Shown: piece by piece, positions 1 to 5,683 of the stretch
Numbering within the stretch: position 1 is the first letter of the stretch
Layout of the letters: each line of letters opens with the position of its first letter
Source of the DNA: Candidatus Neoflavobacterium equi
GTDB lineage: Bacteria > Bacteroidota > Bacteroidia > Flavobacteriales > Flavobacteriaceae
DNA: 8,862 bases
Assembly: GCA_018065745.1 (NCBI GenBank)
Contig: JAGHSS010000396.1
Coordinates: 1-8,862 of the forward strand
Direction: 5' to 3'
The notes under the pieces: generated by a model
Databases searched by the model: none
What the model was told of the DNA's origin: nothing
The model's input: the letters and a program-made list of their open reading frames with translations, nothing else
Made by a program: the position numbers and the translations under genes

Positions 1-69
1 GAATACAAATAAATAAATAAAAAAAGTCCCCAACCATATAATATATAACAACTAATAATTTAATATTAC

Positions 70-77
70 TATCTTTG
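70..77 (+). promoter_or_regulatory. Bacteroidota-type -7 promoter box for the acyltransferase gene
   Basis: TATCTTTG is an exact match to the TAnnTTTG -7 element read by the primary sigma factor of Bacteroidota. It lies 27 nt before the ATG at 105, which would put the transcription start near 82-86 and leave a leader of about 20 nt. No TTG or TTTG -33 element is visible at the usual 17-23 nt spacing; that stretch is simply AT-rich. The box overlaps the TTG codon at 75, so that codon would lie outside the message and cannot be the start. The match is seen directly; its use as a promoter is inferred. Confidence 0.6.
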
Positions 78-82
78 CAGAC

Positions 83-94
83 TAGAAATTTCTA
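83..94. repeat. 12-bp perfect palindrome in the acyltransferase leader
   Basis: TAGAAATTTCTA reads the same on both strands. It sits just downstream of the predicted -7 box and ends 10 nt before the ATG at 105, covering the likely transcription start and early leader. It could be an operator half-site pair for a dimeric regulator. Six-bp arms with no loop do not make a good RNA hairpin. In AT-rich DNA a 12-bp palindrome can also arise by chance, so function is unproven. Confidence 0.35.
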
Positions 95-104
95 CAAACA
101 ACGA

Positions 105-1934
105 ATGGAAATTGTTAGCGCAAAACAAATTGCTAAAGCCATAAAATTAGACAAGTATGGAATTTTCGGAAGATTTGCTGGATGGTGTATCCTCAAATTG
201 TCCCGTATTTCTAAACTTAACAAAATATACGACAAGACGCATCATTTGGAAAGTTTAGATTTCATCCATGCGATATTGAAAGATTTTAAAGTCAAAATTG
301 AAATTCCTGAAGAGGATTTAAAAAGACTTCCAAAAGAAGGACCTTATATCACCATTTCCAATCACCCATTGGGAGGGATTGACGGAATTTTATTGATGAA
401 AATCATGTTGGAACACGATCCTAATTTCAGGATTATTGCCAATTTCTTATTGCAAGAAATTGAACCGTTGAAACCCATCATCATGCCTGTTAACCCATTT
501 GACACACACAAAGATGTGAAGTCAAGCGTCATTGGTCTAAAAGAAACTTTGAGACACCTAAGCGATGGTAAACCGTTGGGGATTTTCCCAGCTGGTGAAG
601 TATCTACTATAAAAGAGGGGAAAATCATGTTGGATAAACCTTGGGAAGAAAGCGCTCTGAAAATTATCAGAAAGGCAAACGTTCCTGTGGTACCTATCTA
701 TTTCCACGCTAAAAACAGCAGATTGTTCTACTTATTATCTAAGATTAGTCCAATTTTGCGCACGTTTAAATTGCCTTCTGAATTGTTGACACAAAAGAAT
801 AGGATAATTAAAATCAGAATCGGTAAACCGATTTCTGTCAACGAACAAAACGAACACAACCAAAGTATTGAAGAGTACACAGAATTCTTGAGAAAGAAAA
901 CGTATATTTTATCCAATGCTTTTGAGGAGACAGAAAACAAATTATTGAGCAAGGAAACGCTACAGAATTTGACTACTCCAAAATCTCCTAAACCTAAGAA
1001 AATTGTCCATGCTGCAAATCAGGACAAAATTGAAGCAGAGATTGCTGAAATTAGAAAAGACTTGGGAAAAAACAGGTTGTTGAGCAGTAAAAATTACGAG
1101 GTGTTTTTTGTTTCTGCAGATAAAATTCCAAATATCTTACACGAGATCGGAAGGTTGAGAGAAATCACCTTTAGAGAGATTGGTGAGGGAACGAACGAAT
1201 CTACAGATATTGACAAGTTTGACAAATACTACTACCATATGTTCTTATGGGATAGCGATGCTAAGAAAATTGCAGGAGCTTACCGCATGGGATTGGGATC
1301 TGAAATTTTCCCTAAATATGGTATTGACGGTTTCTATATGCAAGAATTGTTCAAATTTGAACCTGAATTGCACAAGATGATGTCTGAATCTATTGAAATG
1401 GGTAGGGCGTTTATCATCTCTGAATACCAACAAAAACCAATGCCGTTGTTCTTGCTTTGGAAAGGTATTGTACACACGACATTGCGTCATCCAGAACACA
1501 AATATTTGATTGGTGGTGTGAGTATCAGTAATCAATTCTCTGACTTCTCTAAATCATTGATGATTGAGTTTATGAAGTCTCATTATTACGATCCTTACAT
1601 AGCACAGTTCATCAGACCTAAGATGGAGTACAAGGTGAAACTTAAGGATGAAGACAAAGATTTCATCTTTAATGCCACTGAGGCTGATTTGAACAAGTTT
1701 GACAAACTGATTGACGAAATTGAACCAGGAAGCTTGCGCTTGCCGGTATTGATTAAAAAATACATCAAACAGAATGCACGTGTGATTGCGTTTAACGTGG
1801 ATCCATTGTTCAACAACTCTGTTGACGGATTGATGTATATCAGGATTGCAGACTTACCAGAAAGTACCGTGAAACCGGTAATGGAGGAATTTCAAGCTGA
1901 ACTGGAACGCAGATTAGACGAAAAGGGAATTTAA
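105..1934 (+). CDS. bifunctional acyltransferase, OlsF-like (PlsC-type plus GNAT-type domains)
   Basis: A 609-aa fusion of two acyltransferases, probably for ornithine or related aminolipids. The first domain (about residues 60-270) is a membrane-associated PlsC/LPLAT fold: NHPLGGIDG at 86-94 carries the catalytic His87 and Asp93, FPAGEVS is at 161-167, and PVVPIYF is at 194-200. A charged, proline- and lysine-rich linker (about 275-330) leads to a GNAT N-acyltransferase domain (about 331-500) of the OlsB/Acetyltransf_5 kind, followed by a conserved tail containing FNVDPLFNNSVDG (563-575). In the characterised OlsF family, known from Serratia and Flavobacterium johnsoniae, the C-terminal half adds a 3-hydroxyacyl chain to the amino group of ornithine and the N-terminal half then esterifies that hydroxyl. 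The His-to-Asp spacing is HX5D, not the textbook HX4D, which I believe is usual for this subgroup. ATG 105 is preferred over TTG 75 because the promoter box overlaps 75. The amino acid substrate cannot be read from sequence; glycine lipids are an alternative. Confidence 0.82.
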   Translation: MEIVSAKQIAKAIKLDKYGIFGRFAGWCILKLSRISKLNKIYDKTHHLESLDFIHAILKDFKVKIEIPEEDLKRLPKEGPYITISNHPLGGIDGILLMKIMLEHDPNFRIIANFLLQEIEPLKPIIMPVNPFDTHKDVKSSVIGLKETLRHLSDGKPLGIFPAGEVSTIKEGKIMLDKPWEESALKIIRKANVPVVPIYFHAKNSRLFYLLSKISPILRTFKLPSELLTQKNRIIKIRIGKPISVNEQNEHNQSIEEYTEFLRKKTYILSNAFEETENKLLSKETLQNLTTPKSPKPKKIVHAANQDKIEAEIAEIRKDLGKNRLLSSKNYEVFFVSADKIPNILHEIGRLREITFREIGEGTNESTDIDKFDKYYYHMFLWDSDAKKIAGAYRMGLGSEIFPKYGIDGFYMQELFKFEPELHKMMSESIEMGRAFIISEYQQKPMPLFLLWKGIVHTTLRHPEHKYLIGGVSISNQFSDFSKSLMIEFMKSHYYDPYIAQFIRPKMEYKVKLKDEDKDFIFNATEADLNKFDKLIDEIEPGSLRLPVLIKKYIKQNARVIAFNVDPLFNNSVDGLMYIRIADLPESTVKPVMEEFQAELERRLDEKGI

Positions 1935-1953
1935 AATTCCGACTATAATACAT

Positions 1954-1990
1954 AAAAAAAGAGAGCCTGTTTTACAAGCTCTCTTTTTTT
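1954..1990. terminator. bidirectional intrinsic terminator between convergent genes
   Basis: Seven A's, then GAGAGC (1961-1966), pair with GCTCTC (1978-1983) and a run of seven T's (1984-1990). A C/A mismatch and an inner TGT/ACA stem enclose a TTT loop. Read on either strand this gives a GC-containing hairpin followed by a U-tract. It therefore suits both the acyltransferase gene ending at 1934 and the dehydrogenase gene ending at 2006 on the other strand. It is the clearest terminator in the window. Confidence 0.9.
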
Positions 1991-2005
1991 GTTTGTATAA
2001 AATGG

Positions 2006-2956
2006 TTAAGCTACAGGAATCTGAGCTGTAATCTTGTCTAAAATCACCTTGGCTAGTTTGTACTTACTCTCCTGTGTCCAACCGGCAATATGGGGTGTCA
2101 ACAACACATTGTCTGCCTGAACCAAATACTGCAAAGGCGCTGGCATCTCTGCTTCAAAAAGCGATTCAAAAGATAACTTTTCATATTCCAAAACATCCAA
2201 TCCTGCACCAAGAACACGCTTGCTTTTCAAGGCTTCAACCAGGTCTGCAGTCACCACACTTTTCCCTCGTGCTGTGTTGATGAACCAAAAGGGTTTTGAA
2301 AATTCTGAAATGAATTGTGCGTTGATCATCTGATTGGTTTCTGGGGTCCAAGGGGTGTGTATACTCAAGACATCAGCGCGCTCTTTCAGCTCTTTTAAGG
2401 ACACCTGTTGGGCGTTGGCATCTCCAACATCAGGCAATAGGTCGTGACACAAAACAGTGACGTCAAATCCTTGTAGTCTCTTGGCAAAAGCTTTTCCCAT
2501 ATTTCCATACCCAATGATACCGACGGTTTTGCCTTCCAGCTCCACACCCCTGTTGGACTCTCTGTTCCACTGTCCTGATTTCACCTCAGCATTGGCGCGA
2601 TTGAGGTTGTTGAACAAGGAAAGCAACATGCCCAAGGCTTGTTCTCCAACAGCTGTTCTATTGCCTTCTGGAGCTGCGATTAGCGCAATACCTTTGGCCG
2701 CTGCATATGCACAGTCTATGCTTTCCAGTCCTGCCCCAACACGGGCAATAAACTTAAGGTTGGTTGCACGGTCCAAAAAGGCGGCGTCAATCTTGAATCT
2801 ACTTCTGATCACAACACCGCAATAATCACTTATTTTGTCTTCAATCTCTGATTTTGAAGCGGTGTAATCTGCGTGGTTTTCAAATCCAGCAGTTGCTAAA
2901 CCATCCCATAAAACAGGGTGATTGGTATCTATATGGAGTACTTTATTTGTTTTCAT
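2006..2956 (-). CDS. D-2-hydroxyacid dehydrogenase, SerA-like without ACT domain
   Basis: A 316-aa cytoplasmic NAD-dependent oxidoreductase of the D-isomer 2-hydroxyacid dehydrogenase family, which interconverts 2-hydroxy and 2-oxo acids. The Rossmann motif GYGNMG (149-154) is followed by Asp172 at the end of the second strand, which favours NAD over NADP. The catalytic triad is present: Arg230 in NTARG, Glu257 in DVLEYE, and His289 in TPHIAG. The length fits a catalytic core only; there is no C-terminal ACT regulatory domain such as that of E. coli SerA. Phosphoglycerate dehydrogenase (serine synthesis) is a reasonable guess, but glyoxylate/hydroxypyruvate reductase or a PdxB-like role cannot be excluded, and no serC or pdx gene is adjacent. 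The frame stays open to 3145, but ATG 2956 is chosen because it gives the family's normal N-terminus (MKTNKVLHID), the upstream residues are unlike the family, and a promoter lies inside that extension. Confidence 0.85.
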   Translation of the reverse strand: MKTNKVLHIDTNHPVLWDGLATAGFENHADYTASKSEIEDKISDYCGVVIRSRFKIDAAFLDRATNLKFIARVGAGLESIDCAYAAAKGIALIAAPEGNRTAVGEQALGMLLSLFNNLNRANAEVKSGQWNRESNRGVELEGKTVGIIGYGNMGKAFAKRLQGFDVTVLCHDLLPDVGDANAQQVSLKELKERADVLSIHTPWTPETNQMINAQFISEFSKPFWFINTARGKSVVTADLVEALKSKRVLGAGLDVLEYEKLSFESLFEAEMPAPLQYLVQADNVLLTPHIAGWTQESKYKLAKVILDKITAQIPVA

Positions 2957-2974
2957 GAATTGAAATATATAAAG

Positions 2975-3005
2975 TAAAGGTACAAAAAAAGGGGGCTTAA
3001 CCCAA
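2975..3005 (-). promoter_or_regulatory. probable promoter of the dehydrogenase gene
   Basis: On the minus strand TACCTTTA (2982-2975) differs from the Bacteroidota -7 consensus TAnnTTTG only in the last base. A TTG at 3005-3003 sits 20 nt upstream, within the 17-23 nt spacing known for flavobacterial -33 elements. Transcription would begin near 2968, shortly before the ATG at 2956. No Shine-Dalgarno sequence precedes that ATG, as is common in this phylum. The motif match is seen; promoter activity is inferred. Confidence 0.5.
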
Positions 3006-3080
3006 TGGAATATTATAAACGGGGATGGATATAATGCCGTTTGTTTTATGCTTGTTGCATGGGGTTTGAAGAAAGGAAGT

Positions 3081-3193
3081 GCCCGCGTTAGGGATTGAAG
3101 CGGCATCCTTTTGTCAAGGCGTTGCGGAGCAAAAGCCGGCAACAAAAGATAAAGCGCAAAGCCCGCCGCTAGCGTCTAGCTAGCGGAACGCCC
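3081..3193. repeat. GC-rich, hairpin-forming intergenic element, probably a dispersed repeat
   Basis: This 113-bp block is 58% G+C (66 of 113) and stands out sharply from the AT-rich intergenic DNA around it. It opens with GCCCGCGTTAGGGATTGAAG and holds two fold-back structures. CTTTTGT (3108-3114) faces ACAAAAG (3142-3148) around a nested GTTGCGG / CCgGCAAC arm. CCGCTAG (3166-3172) faces CTAGCGG (3180-3186) around a 7-nt loop. From memory, very similar blocks occur between genes in many flavobacterial genomes, but only one copy is in this window, so its repeat nature is not shown here. It lies just past the end of mgtE and could act like a REP element, stabilising the message end or ending transcription. 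The boundaries are approximate, and no flanking target duplication or transposase is seen. Confidence 0.5.
3166..3186 (-). terminator. 7-bp GC-rich hairpin downstream of mgtE, possible operon end
   Basis: CCGCTAG and CTAGCGG form a perfect 7-bp stem with a 7-nt loop, 40 nt past the mgtE stop codon. No proper U-tract follows on the minus strand; the next bases are CGGGCTTTG. It is therefore a weak candidate for an intrinsic terminator and could equally be an mRNA-end stabiliser within the repeat element. No better terminator is visible between mgtE and the dehydrogenase promoter. Confidence 0.3.
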
Positions 3194-3225
3194 TACATAT
3201 AATTTTATAATTTAATCTGTGTATT

Positions 3226-4581
3226 TTAAAAACCACCCAAAACAATATGGGCCAGGGTGAAGTAGATTAGGGTACCCAAAATGTCATTGCTCGTGGTGAT
3301 GAACGGGCCGGTTGCCAAGGCGGGATCCACACCATATTTGTTCAAAACAATGGGGATAAAAGTCCCTATTAAAGAGGCAAAAATAATAACAGAAATCAAA
3401 GCCATTGCAACAATTTCTGCAATTTGAATATCAATTCCCAACAGGAAATAACTACCTAAGAAAAGGATGGTAGCGAGGATAAAACCGTTGAATAAACTGA
3501 GTGATAATTCTTTTAAAAGTCGTTTAAAAATGGACCCTGACAGGGTGTTGTTAGCCAAACCTTGCACAATTATCGCTGAGGATTGCACTCCTACATTTCC
3601 AGCCATCGCGGCAATTAGCGGGGTGAAAAAGAACAGTTTTCCGTGCTCTGCCATTGCGCCCTCAAAAGAGGTCAGGACATGGACGGTGACAAAACCACCC
3701 AAGAGTGCTAAAATCAACCACGGGAGGCGGGCTCTGGTCAACTGCCAGATGCTGTCATCAGCCTCGACGTCTTGAGAAATCCCGGCTGCAAGTTGGTAAT
3801 CTTTGTCTGCCTCATCCTTGATCACATCCACGATGTCGTCAATGGTAATTCTGCCCACAAGTCTTCCCATTTCATCCACCACTGGGATGGCCTCCAAGTC
3901 GTACTTCTGCATGATGCGCGCCACCTCAACATCCTCTGTATCCACGCGGACAAAGTCCACTTTGGGGATGTAAATTTCGCGGATCGGGGTTTTGGTACTG
4001 GTGGTCAATAAATCCTTCAATGAAAGACGGCCTTTCAAGCGTTCCTCATCATCCACAACATAAATGGAATGGACGCGAGACACGTTTTCAGCCTGCAATC
4101 GCATCTCTTTGACACAGGTCAGGACGTTCCAATTTTCATTGACTTTTACCAACTCTTTCCCCATCAAACCACCGGCAGAATCTTCATCATAGCGCAAAAG
4201 CTCCACAATGTCTTTGGCGTGTTCCACGTCTTCCAACTCAGAGATAACCTCGTGCTTTTTGTTGTGGGGCAACTCTGCAATAATATCTGCAGCGTCATCT
4301 GTATCCAACTCATCCAGCTCTTCAGCAATTTCTTTTGGCGACAGGGTGCGAAGAATTTTTTCACGAACCTCTTCGTCAAGCTCTAATAAAATTTCAGCTG
4401 TTTGTTCAGAATCAAGGATTTTAAAGACATAACTCGCGTCGTCTGCATCCAACTCCTCCAAAATCTCAGCCATATCAGCAAAGTGAATATCCTGAAGTAA
4501 GTTTGCCAACTCCTTGTCCTTATTCGCTTTGATCAAAGATTCAATTTGATCAATAAATTCTTTACTGATTTTAAACTCCAT
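3226..4581 (-). CDS. mgtE: magnesium transporter MgtE
   Basis: A 451-aa inner-membrane Mg2+ channel, essentially the same length as the structurally known Thermus thermophilus MgtE. The parts are in the standard order: an acidic helical N domain (about 20-130) with many DD and EE pairs that bind regulatory Mg2+, a tandem CBS domain (about 135-255), a connecting plug helix (about 256-280), and five membrane segments (about 286-303, 316-340, 363-383, 388-413, 425-448). Signature residues are [13 protein letters not shown] (321-333) and [12 protein letters not shown] (425-436). Asp433 corresponds to the pore aspartate that coordinates Mg2+. In this family the cytosolic domains close the channel when internal Mg2+ is high, so control is largely at protein level. 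The start overlaps the end of rsmA by 11 nt in another frame, implying translational coupling. No Mg2+ riboswitch is seen next to the gene. Confidence 0.95.
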   Translation of the reverse strand: MEFKISKEFIDQIESLIKANKDKELANLLQDIHFADMAEILEELDADDASYVFKILDSEQTAEILLELDEEVREKILRTLSPKEIAEELDELDTDDAADIIAELPHNKKHEVISELEDVEHAKDIVELLRYDEDSAGGLMGKELVKVNENWNVLTCVKEMRLQAENVSRVHSIYVVDDEERLKGRLSLKDLLTTSTKTPIREIYIPKVDFVRVDTEDVEVARIMQKYDLEAIPVVDEMGRLVGRITIDDIVDVIKDEADKDYQLAAGISQDVEADDSIWQLTRARLPWLILALLGGFVTVHVLTSFEGAMAEHGKLFFFTPLIAAMAGNVGVQSSAIIVQGLANNTLSGSIFKRLLKELSLSLFNGFILATILFLGSYFLLGIDIQIAEIVAMALISVIIFASLIGTFIPIVLNKYGVDPALATGPFITTSNDILGTLIYFTLAHIVLGGF

Positions 4582-5356
4582 CGGCTTGTATTTTAGATGT
4601 TAGTGCAATAAAATCTTGCACGTCAATTTGTTCTGGTCTCAAGTTGAAGATGGTTTCTTCTCTCAACGTTTCAGATAGGTTCAACGCTTTCAAGCTGTTT
4701 CTCAACGTCTTTCTGCGCTGTCCAAAGGCCATTTTAACCACCGTGAAAAACAATTTTTCATCACATGGCAAATGGTAGTTTTCCTTGCGCTTCATGCGCA
4801 TTACTCCAGATTTTACTTTTGGAGGTGGGGTGAAAACATGCTCTGAAACCGTGAAAAGGTATTCTGTGTCATAAAAGGCTTGAGCTAAAACAGAAAGAAT
4901 TCCATAAGCCTTGCTCCCTTTCTTTTCACAGATGCGTTCTGCCACTTCTTTTTGGAACATACCTGAAAATTCAATCACTTGCTCACGCATCTCCAATGCT
5001 CTAAACACAATTTGTGTGGAAATATTGTAAGGGAAGTTCCCAATGATTGCAAAAGGTTCGTTTCCAAACACCTTGGTCATGTCATATTTCAAAAAGTCCT
5101 CAGAAATGATGTTGTTGGACAACTTCAAATAATGTGCTTTCAAATATTCCACAGACTCTGTGTCAATTTCAATTACATAAGTTTCAATCGGTTTTGGAAG
5201 TAGGTATTTTGTCAATACTCCCATTCCTGGACCAATTTCAATAACTTTTTTATATCCTTCCAAACGCAAAGAATCTGCAATTTGCTGTGCAATACTTTCA
5301 TCATTCAGGAAGTGTTGCCCCAAATGCTTCTTTGCTTTTACTTTATCTATACTCAT
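4571..5356 (-). CDS. rsmA: 16S rRNA (adenine1518/1519-N6)-dimethyltransferase RsmA (KsgA)
   Basis: A 261-aa cytoplasmic SAM-dependent enzyme that dimethylates two adjacent adenines in the 3'-terminal helix 45 of 16S rRNA, a late checkpoint in 30S assembly. Family motifs: [11 protein letters not shown] (9-19) at the N-terminus, the SAM loop VIEIGPGMG (38-46), acidic Glu63/Asp65 after the second strand, the catalytic NFPY (107-110), TPPPKVKSG (176-184), and the RNA-contacting [13 protein letters not shown] (211-223) in the small helical domain. The length is normal. Bacterial members commonly have NLPY, and Phe in place of Leu is a mild substitution. Loss of this gene gives kasugamycin resistance in other bacteria. 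It starts 5 nt after the DUF4286 stop and overlaps mgtE, so it is surely co-transcribed with both. Confidence 0.96.
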   Translation of the reverse strand: MSIDKVKAKKHLGQHFLNDESIAQQIADSLRLEGYKKVIEIGPGMGVLTKYLLPKPIETYVIEIDTESVEYLKAHYLKLSNNIISEDFLKYDMTKVFGNEPFAIIGNFPYNISTQIVFRALEMREQVIEFSGMFQKEVAERICEKKGSKAYGILSVLAQAFYDTEYLFTVSEHVFTPPPKVKSGVMRMKRKENYHLPCDEKLFFTVVKMAFGQRRKTLRNSLKALNLSETLREETIFNLRPEQIDVQDFIALTSKIQADGV

Positions 5357-5361
5357 GTAAT

Positions 5362-5682
5362 TTATGCTTTGGTAAATTCTTCTACCAGTTGTAATTCTGT
5401 TCTAAAAACCAACATTTTGTCGGCAAATTTAATCAAGGCTTCACGCTCTAATCTAGGAGCGTGTTCTCTTTGAAAAGCACGAAGCGTTTCAAGGGAATCC
5501 GTCGCGTACTGAAGGGAATAGGTCTGCCCTCCCATTTCTTCCTCAACCAAAACTTTAACCATCTTAGCGCCTGAAAAAGCGTTGGTAGCCAAAACGTTTG
5601 GTATGTGTGTTTCACGCATCCAAGTCAACCACTGCTGGTGAACTGAATCGTCAATATTTATGGTCTCATTAAAAATAATCAT
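5362..5682 (-). CDS. DUF4286 family protein
   Basis: A 106-aa small acidic cytoplasmic protein with no signal peptide or membrane segment. The opening [12 protein letters not shown], the central [16 protein letters not shown] (about 18-33) and the alternating strand-helix pattern match the DUF4286 family, common in Bacteroidota and without an assigned function. The predicted fold resembles small dimeric alpha-beta barrel (ferredoxin-like) proteins, an inference from pattern only. It starts 1 nt after the TAG stop of the TPR gene and ends 5 nt before rsmA. Its tight pairing with rsmA suggests a part in ribosome maturation or in regulating the enzyme, but that is guilt by association. The start at 5682 has no alternative in-frame ATG nearby and fits the family length. 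Confidence 0.85.
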   Translation of the reverse strand: MIIFNETINIDDSVHQQWLTWMRETHIPNVLATNAFSGAKMVKVLVEEEMGGQTYSLQYATDSLETLRAFQREHAPRLEREALIKFADKMLVFRTELQLVEEFTKA

Positions 5683-5683
5683 G

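Noticed and set aside
75..104. TTG start for the acyltransferase
   Set aside because: The codon lies within the predicted -7 promoter box, and an ATG follows ten codons later.
1245..1535. 96-codon minus-strand open frame inside the acyltransferase gene
   Set aside because: It is fully antisense to a well-supported coding region and its translation shows no recognisable family. It is a shadow frame.
2957..3145. 63-residue N-terminal extension of the dehydrogenase frame
   Set aside because: The extension does not look like the enzyme family, runs into the GC-rich repeat block, and contains the probable promoter at 2975-3005. The ATG at 2956 gives the usual N-terminus.
3467..4432. Several plus-strand open frames of 74-105 codons opposite mgtE
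   Set aside because: All are antisense to MgtE's conserved domains, overlap one another, and have compositions expected of a reverse reading of acidic and membrane codons.
5424..5431. TAAATTTG on the minus strand, a match to the -7 consensus inside the DUF4286 gene, as an internal rsmA promoter
   Set aside because: No TTG element lies 17-23 nt upstream and the 8-bp word is easily met by chance in AT-rich coding DNA.
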